Source: Salinibaculum litoreum
GTDB lineage: Archaea > Halobacteriota > Halobacteria > Halobacteriales > Haloarculaceae
Assembly (NCBI GenBank): GCA_009789175.1
Contig: CP046868.1
Location: forward strand, 36,261 to 100,260
Length of the DNA: 64,000 nt
Reading direction: 5' to 3'
This document shows, piece after piece, positions 51,324 to 60,422 of this stretch. A model generated the notes under the pieces. That model did not search any database. It worked only from the letters and a program-made list of their open reading frames with translations, and had not been told where the DNA came from. How positions within the stretch are numbered: position 1 is the stretch's first letter; every line of letters begins with the position of its first letter. A program made the translations under genes and the position numbers.

Positions 51324-52940
51324 CTACTCTCGAAACATTCCGATGAGGGTTCGTCCCTCCTGCGTCTCGGGAAGTCTGACCATCTGGAGATGCTGCTCGC
51401 GCAGCATCGGCTGACGCAGGCGCAGGTCGAACGTTTCGCTCTGCGAGGGGTCGACTTCCGTCGCTTTCAACTCCGGTTCGTTCGTCACCTCGACGGAGTT
51501 CAACAGCAGCAAGCGGTTCGAGTCCACGAGGATCGGAAACTGCGACGTGGTGACGGTACCGCCGTCTATCAGGAGGTTGGTCGAGTTTACGAGGCGGACG
51601 CCGTATCTGTTCGCTCCCGTCTGATCGATGCTGCAGTTCTGTATGACCGAGTTGGAGCTCTCGACGAGATACACTGCCGCTCCCCCGCGGGCGCTGCCAG
51701 TGATGGCGGTGTTTTCGAGCGCTATCCAGTGTGGCGTGGGCGGGACGCGCTGATCCTGCTTCCAGGGAATGCTTCCCGGTCGGCTGCGCAGAACCGCGGG
51801 CGACCCGTCGACGTCCATTCGGATCTCGGTGTCTCTCACTGTCAGCGTCCGGCCCTGCGGACCAAGGTTCACGGCCGCCTGACAGCGGGGCGTCTTCTTG
51901 ATGTGGATCTCGCAGTCGCGGATCTCCGCCCCGGGGGGTTTCGGACCGACGTTGCCCTGTTCGACGATAACTGCCCTCGTGTTGAACCCGGTCTCGAACC
52001 CGCCTCTCGGCCCCGTGTACTCGTCCATGTCGACCTCGATAGTCGACCTCGTCGCGTAACTTCCTTTGCCGCTTATCCGGATCGCGCACACGTTGTTGTT
52101 GCGGAAGTAGCTCTCGACCACGCGGACGTCACCCTCGCAACGACTACAGTAGAGCGCGTTGTTGCCGAACTCCTCGAAGTGGCAGTCCTCGATCCACAGC
52201 GTCCCAGCGTGGCTGTTCGTGGTCCAGACGCCGACGCGGCCGTTTCCGCCCTTGTAGTTCCCGATGATGGACCCTTTTTTCGCGGTGACGTTCCGGATGA
52301 TCCCCTCCCCGTTCTCGTCCATTATCCCGACGCCGAACCCGTCAATGACGCTGGTGTCGTCGTGGTTCCCGCGGCCGACGTACTCGACGTCCTGAACGTG
52401 AAACGCGTCGCACATCATCCGAAGCCCGACGGTACACTGGTCGGCCGTGATATCGATGTCAATACCTTCTATCAGTACCTCGCCGACCTGATCGAAGTCG
52501 AACAGCAGTCGGTTCGTCTCGGCCGGAATAGCGAACGTAACGTCGCCGTCACCGACTATTCCGATCCGGTCCAGGTCCTGAAACCGACTGAACTCGTCCA
52601 ACCGGTAGGTCCCTTCAGGAAACTCCAGCAGGTAGCCGTCGGACGCGGCCGAACGGAGCTGTTCGTCGCACGCGTCTTCGCCCGTCGGGTCGCAGTCGGC
52701 GTCGTCCACCATGTCGACGACGGTGTCGAACGCCGCTCTGTCGACCGCGCGGCGGTCCTCGTCCATCGGTGCGGTTTCGAGGTCCTCACGTTCCGCGTTC
52801 TCGGCTCTCTGGGGGCTAACACTGTCGGTCGTTCGGGTATTGCCAGCATCTTCCGTCTCGCTCCGGTCCGGACTATTGCAACCGGCTGCGGCTACGAGCC
52901 CGACCCCGCCCAGAGCCTGGAGGTATCGCCGTCGATTCAC
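51324..52940 (-). CDS. Right-handed beta-helix lipoprotein
   Basis: A 538-residue exported lipoprotein. The start has RRRYLQALGGVGLVAAAGC, a twin-arginine-type signal with lipobox Cys21, then a Ser/Thr/Glu linker (to about 60). The beta-helix part (about 65-480) follows the same order as in the neighbouring protein: FPEGTYRLDEF, GIDIDITADQCTVGL, NVTAKKGSIIGNYKGGNGRV, FEEFGNNALYCSR, NNNVCAIRISGKGSYATRS, RSRPGSIPWKQDQRVPPTPH. It lacks the four C-terminal repeats. The pair thus arose by duplication with gain or loss of the repeat module and a change of anchoring. The substrate is unknown; the position beside the glycan locus suggests the surface polysaccharide. Confidence 0.87.
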   Translation of the reverse strand: MNRRRYLQALGGVGLVAAAGCNSPDRSETEDAGNTRTTDSVSPQRAENAEREDLETAPMDEDRRAVDRAAFDTVVDMVDDADCDPTGEDACDEQLRSAASDGYLLEFPEGTYRLDEFSRFQDLDRIGIVGDGDVTFAIPAETNRLLFDFDQVGEVLIEGIDIDITADQCTVGLRMMCDAFHVQDVEYVGRGNHDDTSVIDGFGVGIMDENGEGIIRNVTAKKGSIIGNYKGGNGRVGVWTTNSHAGTLWIEDCHFEEFGNNALYCSRCEGDVRVVESYFRNNNVCAIRISGKGSYATRSTIEVDMDEYTGPRGGFETGFNTRAVIVEQGNVGPKPPGAEIRDCEIHIKKTPRCQAAVNLGPQGRTLTVRDTEIRMDVDGSPAVLRSRPGSIPWKQDQRVPPTPHWIALENTAITGSARGGAAVYLVESSNSVIQNCSIDQTGANRYGVRLVNSTNLLIDGGTVTTSQFPILVDSNRLLLLNSVEVTNEPELKATEVDPSQSETFDLRLRQPMLREQHLQMVRLPETQEGRTLIGMFRE

Positions 52941-53028
52941 GTGTGTTCTCCTAGGTGAACGGACAGCCGTTTGTTTGTTATACGTCTACTATCCTGGCCA
53001 TGCATTGGTAAGGTCACCTTACTCCCCG

Positions 53029-53274
53029 CTATCGCCGGTGACTGTTGAACTTGGACTGACCGGCGCTATCTCGTACCCGCGCGAGCGCCTCGAAGTAATG
53101 GTCGAGTTCCCGGTCACGTTCGGCTAACACCGTCTCCAGCTCGGACCGCGACGCCGACACGGGAAACGTGACCGCGATCTTCACGTCGTCCGCTTCGATA
53201 CCGACCGCCACCTGGTCCTCGGACCCGTTGGTGTACCAGTCGATCTGAATATCGTTCGGGTCGATTCCGCTCAT
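53029..53274 (-). CDS. Small hypothetical protein before glmS
   Basis: An 81-residue protein with an N-terminal beta-rich part (DIQIDWYTNGSEDQVAVGIE, DDVKIAVTFPVSA) and a C-terminal helix (RSELETVLAERDRELDHYFE). There is no signal or membrane helix. Its start lies 22 bases after the glmS stop on the same strand, so they may share a transcript. No family is recognised. Confidence 0.6.
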   Translation of the reverse strand: MSGIDPNDIQIDWYTNGSEDQVAVGIEADDVKIAVTFPVSASRSELETVLAERDRELDHYFEALARVRDSAGQSKFNSHRR

Positions 53275-53296
53275 CGTCGTCCCTCTCCCGGTTCGT

Positions 53297-55115
53297 TCAT
53301 TTGACTGTCACGCTCTTTGCGAGGTTCCGCGGTTTGTCTATCGCTCTGCCAAGGTGATCTGCGACGTGATACGCGACGAGTTGGAGCTGGACGTTCGCCA
53401 GTATCGCTGCAACTTCCGCCGTCGCGTCCGGGTAGGTCAACGCCTCGTCTGCGGTCTCTATCGCCGCGTCGTGTTCCTCGCTGGCGATAGCGATCACGGG
53501 TGCGCCGCGAGCCTGTACCTGTTGGACGTTGCTCAGCGTCTGCTCGTCGTGGCTGCCGGTGAAGACGGCGAAGACGGGCGTTTCGGGGGTGACGAGCGCG
53601 AGCGGGCCGTGTTTGAGTTCGCCCGCTGCGAACCCCTCGGCGTGCTCGTACGTGATCTCTTTGAACTTCAGAGCCCCTTCGAGCGCGACGGGGTGAGCGA
53701 TATCCCGGCCGATGAAGAAGTACGACTGCTCGTCGAGATAGGCCGTCGCTATTTCCTCGGCCCGACTCTCGTCTATGACGCGTCGGACGTCGCGGTCCAG
53801 CGATTCGAGCGATTCGAGAAGTTCGCTGACGCCGTCGCTCGCCAGACCCGTCCTGTCTCGGATGATACGCTCCCCGAGCAACGCGAGCGACGCTATCTGC
53901 GAGGAGAACGTTTTCGTGGCCGCGACGCCGATTTCGGGGCCAGCGCGGATGAACAACGAGTCGTCGGCCTCGCGGGCGGCCGTGCTGCCGACGACGTTCG
54001 TGACGGCGAGCGTCCGAGCGCCCCGCGAGTGAGCGGACCGGAGCGAGCTAAGCGTGTCCGCCGTTTCGCCGCTTTGAGTGACCCCGACGACGAGCGTGTC
54101 GCTCTTGACCGGTGCCGGACTCGTCGCGTACTCCCCCGCTCTGAACGCCTGTGCCCGAACTCCCCTGCTCGCGAGGAACTGGGTCGCGTACAGCGCGGCA
54201 TGGTACGAGGTCCCGCAGGCGACGAACTGTACGTCGGTGACGCCGGCGAACGCGCCGGGCGCGAAGTCGTCGAACGTCACCTCGTCGCCGTTTGTCACCC
54301 GCCCCTGAAGCGTCTGCGCCAGGGCCGTCGGCTGCTCGTGGATCTCCTTCAACATGTAATGGTCGTAGCCGCCCTTTTCGGGCGTCTTCGGCCACCCAGT
54401 CGACGGTCTCCGGGGGCCGTTCTACCGGCGCGCCCTCACTGTCGGTGATCCGGTGGTCCCCGTCCTCGATGACGGCGACGTCTCCGTCCTCAAGATAGAT
54501 AACGCGGTCGGTGAACTCGAGGAACGCGGGGGCGTCGCTCGCGAGGAACCGTTCGTTCTCGTCAAGTCCCATCACGAGCGGTGATCCGCTTCGCGTAGCG
54601 TACACGGATTCGGTTCCTTCGACTACGACCGCAACTGCGTAACTTCCCTCGACCTTGTCGATGGCCTGTCTGAACGCCGACTCCGGGGAGAGCCCTTCGT
54701 CGCGGTACTCCTCGATCAGATGGGGGACGACTTCGGTGTCGGTGTCGCTCTCGAAGCCGTGTCCGCGGTGTTCGAGTTCGCTACGCAGTTCGGCGTGGTT
54801 CTCGATGACCCCGTTGTGGACGACCGCAACTTCTCCGGTGCAGTCCGTGTGGGGATGAGCGTTCGAATCCGTGGGCGGTCCGTGCGTACTCCATCGAGTG
54901 TGGCCGATTCCGACGCCGCCTCCGCCGGATATCTCGGCCCGTATCTGCTGTTTTAGCTGTGATATCTCGCCCTGGCGTTTGCACACCTCGATCCCGCAGC
55001 CGTTTTTCACCGCGACGCCGGCCGAGTCGTAGCCGCGGTACTCCAGGTTCTCTAGTCCGACAAGCAGTTCGTCGACTGTCTCGTCTGCCCCGACGTGGGC
55101 CGTGATTCCACACAT
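53297..55115 (-). pseudogene. glmS: Glucosamine-6-phosphate synthase GlmS, interrupted by one frameshift
   Basis: GlmS makes glucosamine-6-phosphate from fructose-6-phosphate and glutamine, the entry to UDP-GlcNAc and so to the glycan pathway here. The glutaminase half starts MCGITAHVG (Cys2 nucleophile), with LENLEYRGYDSAGVAV, GHTRWSTHGPPTDSNAHPH and VVHNGVIENH. The isomerase half starts MLKEIHEQPTALAQTL, with VACGTSYHAALYATQFLASR, VTQSGETADTL, HAEGFAAGELKHGPLALV and the C-terminal NLAKSVTVK. Between them, ETVDWVAEDA is followed by one extra base in the ggg at 54380-54382; removing it gives 605 residues. Because glmS is normally indispensable for amino sugar synthesis, sequencing error is likely. 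Confidence 0.92.
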
Positions 55116-55380
55116 TGTTCACTGTCGTTCGGAGGTAGTCGTCGTTTCCCGAGCGAAACGCGACTCCCGTTGATGCATTGTTTCAGTCATATCGTCTCTC
55201 CGTGTGATCCAGACGGCTTCGAAAGCCGGAATGACACGTGGTAACACGAGATTGCCGTGCTGCGACCTTTGTTATTGACGTATTGCACCGGATTCAGACG
55301 GGGCTTAGCGATCGTAGGTAGTCGCTTCAGCGGAAAAGAGCGGGTGCGCGGGCAACGGCCTCGGCACGAGTCGGGATTTA
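55116..55380. other. Intergenic region upstream of glmS
   Basis: This is the promoter region of glmS (minus) and the region downstream of the DUF7344 gene stop. No repeat or RNA stem resembling a glmS riboswitch was recognised; that element is bacterial and not expected. Confidence 0.35.
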
Positions 55381-55980
55381 CTACGCTTCGGAGTACTGGT
55401 CGTGGGCTAGCGCACAGACGGCGAACGCGACGATGACGAGAGCAACGACTAAGCTAGACATCCAGGCGAACGGATACAGGCCGAGTTCCCCGACACCGAA
55501 CAGGAGTCCCCCGGTGGCGGCGATGCTGAGATAGTAGTAGGGCCAGGGATGACTCGTCTCCTCGTCGGTGTCGAGATACTCGTTTAGCAGGCTCGCGTTC
55601 TTTCCCAGTTCGATCCGTCCGCGGTTGCGGTTGAAATCGACGATGTCCGCGTCGTCCATCTTCGGCAGATGACACTGGTACAGCCCGACGTACACCCGTT
55701 TTCGCTCGCCGGACGTCAGCTCACGTCTCGGTTTGTCGTTTTCTTTTGCGGCGACGTGTTCGGCCAGGTCTCCCAGGGCGACGGGACCCTCGTGTTCGTC
55801 GAAATGCTTCAGTACGAACCGTCGCCGTTCGTTTTTCAGCACCTCGAACATGACGTCTAACGACAGGTCCGACTCCGTTTCCTCTTCGGGCGGTTCTTGT
55901 GTTACCTCCGTCTCCTCTACTGTCTCCTCTTCCTCCGGCGTGACAGTGTCTTGAGAGACGCTCACCTTACTCGAACCCAT
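55381..55980 (-). CDS. DUF7344 winged-helix protein with TM helices, paralog 2
   Basis: A 199-residue protein. A long acidic N-terminus (1-40, Thr/Glu/Val-rich) precedes the DUF7344 domain: VMFEVLKNERRRFVLKHFDE, LAEHVAAKEND, GERKRVYVGLYQCHLPKMDD, DIVDFNRNRGRIEL. Two C-terminal hydrophobic helices (about 145-165 and 172-192) tether it to the membrane. It is a clear paralog of the 24.2-kb protein. Function is presumed regulatory. Confidence 0.85.
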   Translation of the reverse strand: MGSSKVSVSQDTVTPEEEETVEETEVTQEPPEEETESDLSLDVMFEVLKNERRRFVLKHFDEHEGPVALGDLAEHVAAKENDKPRRELTSGERKRVYVGLYQCHLPKMDDADIVDFNRNRGRIELGKNASLLNEYLDTDEETSHPWPYYYLSIAATGGLLFGVGELGLYPFAWMSSLVVALVIVAFAVCALAHDQYSEA

Positions 55981-56722
55981 TCTCCATTCACCTCTCTTCT
56001 CTGCAAGTCATTTGTAAGCAGTTCGCCCCGGCTGCTGCGTTCCCCAATGCGTGACATGCGTGTGCAATATTCCGTTTTTTGCTCGTCTGTTCCCCACCAC
56101 CCTTTCGGGCGATTCGTACGTTCCCTCGTGTTTGTAGCACTCCATACGATGATACCACGTTGTATAAAGTTAACTAATATATAATTATACATGTAAGATG
56201 AGTGGGTGATCGGTCAGGTACTACCTGTGATAACGGTAGGTTACACTTGCGCTCGTGTAGCATTCCATTCTGGGTATTTCCGGGGCCAGCAGAGATGAAT
56301 ACGGACGCTCACCTGTTGAATTCTCTCACTGCCGGGATACAACGAGACGTTCGCTACTACAGTCTCAACTGAAACGGTTCACATGCCGATCGCATAGCTG
56401 TCGTGCGATCATGTGCACATTGACTTTCCGTGTCTACAATAGCCGTCTCCACTATCTCGTTCTTAGAAACGCCAAATGATCCGCGCTGGTGACGGCTGAG
56501 TGCCGGTCGCGCCCCCTCGCGCGGCCGGCTATCGATTCACAGCGTCGGTCCCCCGGCCGACGGTGTGACGGTTGTCGCGCATCGCGTCCACGGATTCCCC
56601 CAACCCCGTCGTTCTGAGGCCCGTCACCAGCGTAGATACCTACAGCCCTGAAACGAATAAAACGACGTTACTGTTCTGTCGTGTTTCATGTCGGAACGTT
56701 CGGTTAAGTGCGGATTTCTCCC
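55981..56722. other. Long intergenic region containing hairpin repeat copy B
   Basis: It is AT-rich near 56155-56200 (taaagttaactaatatataa) and carries the dispersed repeat at 56374-56441. No gene was recognised on either strand. Confidence 0.45.
56374..56441. repeat. Dispersed 68-bp hairpin repeat, copy B
   Basis: It aligns without gaps to copy A at 33251-33318. It contains a 7-bp perfect stem gatcgca / tgcgatc around a tagctgtcg loop, plus an outer cacat / atgtg pairing that replaces cacac / gtgtg of copy A. It sits in a gene-free region upstream of a DUF7344 gene. Confidence 0.6.
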
Positions 56723-57853
56723 TTATGAGCTGCCGACCCGGTACACCTCTTGCCCGTCGACGAACGCGTGCGAAACAGTGGGTCTCGGATCGGTATCGAC
56801 GAGTAGTAGGTCGGCACGGGCTCCGGGAACGATGCGGCCTCTGTCGTTTAATCCGACGGCATCGGCGGGCGCACTCGTTGCGCGCGCTACCCGTTCGGGG
56901 AGCGGTTCGCCAGTATCGACGAACACCGCTTCAAGGAGCGACTTGGGATGGTAGTCGCTGCAGAGCACGTCGAGAACACCGTTCTCGGCGGCGGCTCTCG
57001 CGTCGAGGTTACCCCATAGGCTCCCGCCTCTCACCAGATTCGGTGCTCCCATCGCCGTCACCAGGCCTAGCTCGGTCGCTCGTTCTGCGGCAGCCATCGT
57101 CACCGGGAACTCGCTTATCGCCACACTGTGCCGAGACATTCGGTCTACCGTGGCCGGACAGTCGTCGTCGTGAGAGGCAACCGGTATTCCGGCGTCGGCG
57201 GCACGCTTCGTGAGCCGGCCCGTCCGCTCGCGCAGTACCGACTCGTCGCAGTCACGGTGGTCCGCAAACGACTGCACGTTCCAGTCGCCGCTTCCGTCCG
57301 CGTACCGTCGCTCGAACTCGTCGACGTCGTCGAACTGCCCGTCTCCGGGCACGTGGTTCATCAGCGAGACGAGCGACACGCCGTCGTCTGCGATCGCGTC
57401 CGTGACTGCGTCGACGCAGTCAGGGTCGCTTACCTCACACCGCGCGTGGAAGTGGTGTCGTCCCAGAAGAGACTCGGCTGCCGCTATCTCTTGATGCAGT
57501 TCGCGCGCGAGGTGAAGCGACCGGTTCTCAGTGGGTGTCTCCTCGAACGCAACAGCGTGAAACTTCGTCGTGATGCCGGCTGAAAGGTTCGCTCTGTCAC
57601 ACGTTCCGAGGGCCGCGGCCGTCGGCACGCGTGCCTCGGACCGGGGGAACACGTGCCGTTCGATGTCGTCGCCGTGGAGGTCGACCAGCCCCGGAAGGAG
57701 ATATTTCCCACCGGCGTCGACCCGCTTCGATGCCTCGACCTGCGGGTCGTCCGGAGAGATTGCGGCGATACGGCTCCCCTCGACGACGAGACAGCCGCGT
57801 TCGACGGCTGTGGGTGTCACTATCCGCGCGTTTTCGACGATAGTGCGCGTCAT
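56723..57853 (-). CDS. phnM: PhnM-type alpha-D-ribose 1-methylphosphonate 5-triphosphate diphosphatase
   Basis: A 376-residue amidohydrolase-superfamily protein of the PhnM family. In the C-P lyase pathway PhnM removes pyrophosphate from the ribosyl-phosphonate intermediate. The metal-binding start PGLVDLHGDDIERHVFPR matches PhnM (VDLHxDxxERHxxPR). Further motifs are SLVSLMNHVPGDGQFDDVDE, HDDDCPATVDRMSR, GAPNLVRGGSLWGNLDARAA, LCSDYHPKSLLEAVF and GARADLLLVDTDPRPTVSHA. The length is normal. No other phn genes are visible around it, so it is either an orphan of the pathway or used for another phosphoribosyl triphosphate compound. It is transcribed alone. Confidence 0.9.
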   Translation of the reverse strand: MTRTIVENARIVTPTAVERGCLVVEGSRIAAISPDDPQVEASKRVDAGGKYLLPGLVDLHGDDIERHVFPRSEARVPTAAALGTCDRANLSAGITTKFHAVAFEETPTENRSLHLARELHQEIAAAESLLGRHHFHARCEVSDPDCVDAVTDAIADDGVSLVSLMNHVPGDGQFDDVDEFERRYADGSGDWNVQSFADHRDCDESVLRERTGRLTKRAADAGIPVASHDDDCPATVDRMSRHSVAISEFPVTMAAAERATELGLVTAMGAPNLVRGGSLWGNLDARAAAENGVLDVLCSDYHPKSLLEAVFVDTGEPLPERVARATSAPADAVGLNDRGRIVPGARADLLLVDTDPRPTVSHAFVDGQEVYRVGSS

Positions 57854-57985
57854 TAGACGGTTCGATCCTCCGTGATGCGCCCACGGTTGAGAATAGCCGC
57901 TGTGTACGTTAGTTGTTCGATGCTGGTCATGCGACTGAGTCGGTTGGCGTAGAGAACAGTCGGTTCCTGCATAGTTATGTCCTCA

Positions 57986-58438
57986 CTATATTATCTCGGG
58001 CGGCCGTAGCGCCACGCCCGCCCAGGTCGCGACGAGAACGAGGGCGATACCGGGTCCGACTTCCCCCAGTCCCGCCGGGCCGGCAGCCATCGCAACCCGA
58101 AGGTCGTGCAGTGCATCCGCGACGTATACGACCGCTGCCACCCAACCGAGCGTCGTCGCAACGCGTACCTTCCCCGTCACTCGCCCGAGCAGGTAATACC
58201 CCCAGTACCCCCCGACAGCGGCGACTATCTTGACGAGTATCATCACCTCGAGACCGGCCGTTCCGATGACGGCCCGGAGAACCGGATTCAGTTCTCTCGC
58301 CGCTCCACCGACGTACGCGTACGTGAGTGCGGAACTAACGAGACACCCCGCGAGCGCCGCCCAGTACGCCGCGCCAAAGGTCCGTCGACTGGCCGGTTCG
58401 ACAGTCCCGCATCCGACCCGCGTAATCTGGTTCTCCAT
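57986..58438 (-). CDS. Four-helix membrane protein (DUF5658-like)
   Basis: A 150-residue membrane protein with helices at about 23-45, 52-78, 92-112 and 126-143. Motifs VGGAARELNPVLRAVIGTAG and VVYVADALHDLRVAM are as expected for the small haloarchaeal membrane family DUF5658 (first helix followed by an E-x-NP motif). Function is unknown. It lies between phnM and the third DUF7344 gene. Confidence 0.75.
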   Translation of the reverse strand: MENQITRVGCGTVEPASRRTFGAAYWAALAGCLVSSALTYAYVGGAARELNPVLRAVIGTAGLEVMILVKIVAAVGGYWGYYLLGRVTGKVRVATTLGWVAAVVYVADALHDLRVAMAAGPAGLGEVGPGIALVLVATWAGVALRPPEII

Positions 58439-58663
58439 CCGGTTTGTCGGTTACTCTACCCCGTTCCCCGTCTTAAGTAAACGTTCGATACGACGCTACT
58501 GCGTTCGATAGGAAGTTGTTACTCGGACGAAACTCCACGACGGCGACGCTAACTGTCGGTTCTCTCTCCTTCGCGAAAAACACGGGCGAAGATCGTGTAA
58601 ACAGTTCGTACTGTACGGTAACGTGACTATACTTATCCCCACCGCAGTCCCTGTCATTCCCCG

Positions 58664-59029
58664 ATGGCAAACGATTCGGGTTCACCCACCGTGATGTGTT
58701 CGGAGGAGAGTGACGTTTCGAACGTACTCGACACGACCTTCGAACTCCTCGCTAGAGAACGGCGTCGGACGGTCCTTTACTGTCTCCGCGCCTCGGACGG
58801 ACAGCTCTCCCTTTCGGAACTCGCCGACCGCGTCGCGGAGCGTGAAGCGGCCGAATCAGCGCCCGACGACGACCAACAGGAGACCGCGATCTCCCTCAGC
58901 CAGGTACATCTCCCGAAACTCGCGGACGCCGGCGTTATCGAATACGACCGTCAGGAGCAACTGGTCGAACACGAGGGCGATCCGTTTGTCGAGACGTTTC
59001 TCGATTGGGCCGACAAAATAGAGGGATAG
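58664..59029 (+). CDS. DUF7344 winged-helix protein without TM segment, paralog 3
   Basis: A 121-residue cytoplasmic version of the DUF7344 regulators: FELLARERRRTVLYCLRASD, LADRVAEREAAESAPDDDQQ, ISLSQVHLPKLADAGVIEYD and RQEQLVEHEGDPFVETFLDW. The helix containing SLSQVHLPKLADAGVIEYD corresponds to SLYQTHIPKLDEAGIIEYD in the membrane-bound relatives. It probably forms an operon-like pair with the HalOD1 gene starting 120 bases downstream; such DUF7344-HalOD1 pairs are common in haloarchaea. Target genes are unknown. Confidence 0.83.
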   Translation: MANDSGSPTVMCSEESDVSNVLDTTFELLARERRRTVLYCLRASDGQLSLSELADRVAEREAAESAPDDDQQETAISLSQVHLPKLADAGVIEYDRQEQLVEHEGDPFVETFLDWADKIEG

Positions 59030-59148
59030 TGTTGCCGCTACTTCCCGCTTCAATTTCCTAATGTTTTTCTTCATGCAGAACTTCCATCGTAGTTAGCGAT
59101 GGAACCGAGATCACCTACGTTTCGAAACTGGGAGCAGAGGGAGGGTGT

Positions 59149-59475
59149 TTGACTGCTGTTATGACCGGATCACAGTTCTCTGACGCGAACGATGACGTAA
59201 CCTACGACCCCGAAGCAAACGCCTACTACGCACAACACGAGTGGTCGAGCGACGATTCGGTAAGCGTGACGCTGGTCACGGTACTCGCCGATATCATGGA
59301 CGCGGATCCCATGTCGATCGACCCGCTCAGTACACACGTGAACCCTGATGCTCTCGACTCGCTGTTCGATACACAGGGGGGAGACAGTACCCCGGTGTCC
59401 GGCCGTCTCGAACTTCCCATCGACGGCTACCACGTCACCATTTACGCGGACGGCGAGATCGTCGTTCGTCCGTAA
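59149..59475 (+). CDS. HalOD1 output-domain protein, second copy
   Basis: A 108-residue stand-alone HalOD1 protein; a second ATG at 59161 gives 104 residues. The domain pattern VSVTLVTVLADIMDADPMSI, NPDALDSLFDT and a final strand pair GYHVTIYADGEIVV match the copy at 16.9 kb. The biochemical role is unknown. It follows the DUF7344 regulator on the same strand. Confidence 0.85.
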   Translation: MTAVMTGSQFSDANDDVTYDPEANAYYAQHEWSSDDSVSVTLVTVLADIMDADPMSIDPLSTHVNPDALDSLFDTQGGDSTPVSGRLELPIDGYHVTIYADGEIVVRP

Positions 59476-59764
59476 CCCGTTCGAAACGACCCAGACTGAG
59501 ACAACTATTCTGCAGTTCTCTATTCCTTCCACCGAACATGTTTGTGGTAATTTTCACTTCATAGTTCCGTATTTTAACTGGTCTCGGACGGCGTAGCTCG
59601 TTCCGTTACCTCCAGAAACGCGTCTCTGCGGTGAACTGAACCGAGGTTTCTGTAAGTTCGATCACCACCGCTCTCACGGCTTGTTCCTCGGAGACCACGG
59701 ATACAGTCCACTCCGTACGGCTATAATACTCGAAACTATATATTTACATTACTATGTTCGTAAG
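59476..59764. other. Convergent intergenic region
   Basis: It is AT-rich around 59700-59765 (aatactcgaaactatatatt). The genes on either side converge here. No gene or RNA was recognised. Confidence 0.4.
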
Positions 59765-60373
59765 TCACTGCTGGCACTCGCAGCCGCCTCGTTCGATGAG
59801 GGCACCGACCTCGTGGTGTCGACCACACGCTTCACAGGTGACGTTTACGTCTACGAACACGTCGAACTCGTCGAGCGCGAGAACCTCTGCGTCGCGAAGT
59901 TGGGAGAGCGTTCCGTCCGTTACCGCTGCCGTCCGGTTCTGCAGGGCAAACACGGTGTTAGTCGCCGACTCTATCCTCTCCTCGTCGTCGCGGTTTTGCT
60001 CGTAGGCGGTGTCGAGACACTCCGTCAGGTGGGTGTGGATGGACTGATGGGAGACGAAATCGTCCTGGACCGCCTCGACGTCGACCGAGGCGCGTTCGAG
60101 GCGTTTTCTGGCCTCGACACGGACGCCCTCGCTCGTCTCGTCGCCAACGAGGAGGTTGTAGAAGTTCTCGACCTCGCCGTCAAGTACCTCCATGTCGGCC
60201 CGGTGCATCGCCGCCCGTAGGAGCTGTTGATTCACGTACTGTTCGAGGTCTCGAAGACTGTCCTCCCCCCACCGCTCCGCGAGTTCCTCGTGTAACTCCG
60301 AGACGTCGTATTGGTCTATCACCCGGCCGACCTTGCAGTTGCAGTCGACCGTAACTGCGTCTGTTGTACTCAT
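59765..60373 (-). CDS. rdfA: Rod-determining factor RdfA
   Basis: A 202-residue haloarchaeal protein matching RdfA, a factor that Haloferax volcanii needs for forming rod-shaped cells. Matching landmarks are the N-terminal DCNCKVGRVIDQYDVSELHE, NQQLLRAAMHRADMEVLDGE then VENFYNLLVGDETSEGVRVE, ARKRLERASVDVEAVQDDFV then SHQSIHTHLTECLDTAY, and a C-terminal zinc ribbon built from CEACG and GGCECQQ. It is cytoplasmic and mostly helical. It stands at the end of a minus-strand group. Confidence rests on the full-length pattern; the mechanism is not established. Confidence 0.87.
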   Translation of the reverse strand: MSTTDAVTVDCNCKVGRVIDQYDVSELHEELAERWGEDSLRDLEQYVNQQLLRAAMHRADMEVLDGEVENFYNLLVGDETSEGVRVEARKRLERASVDVEAVQDDFVSHQSIHTHLTECLDTAYEQNRDDEERIESATNTVFALQNRTAAVTDGTLSQLRDAEVLALDEFDVFVDVNVTCEACGRHHEVGALIERGGCECQQ

Positions 60374-60422
60374 TACTCGTACTAACGAATCTAGTTCGTT
60401 TAAACCTTACTTCCGGACGATA

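Noticed and set aside
55116..55380. glmS ribozyme or riboswitch upstream of glmS
   Set aside because: The element is known only from bacteria, and no matching core was seen.
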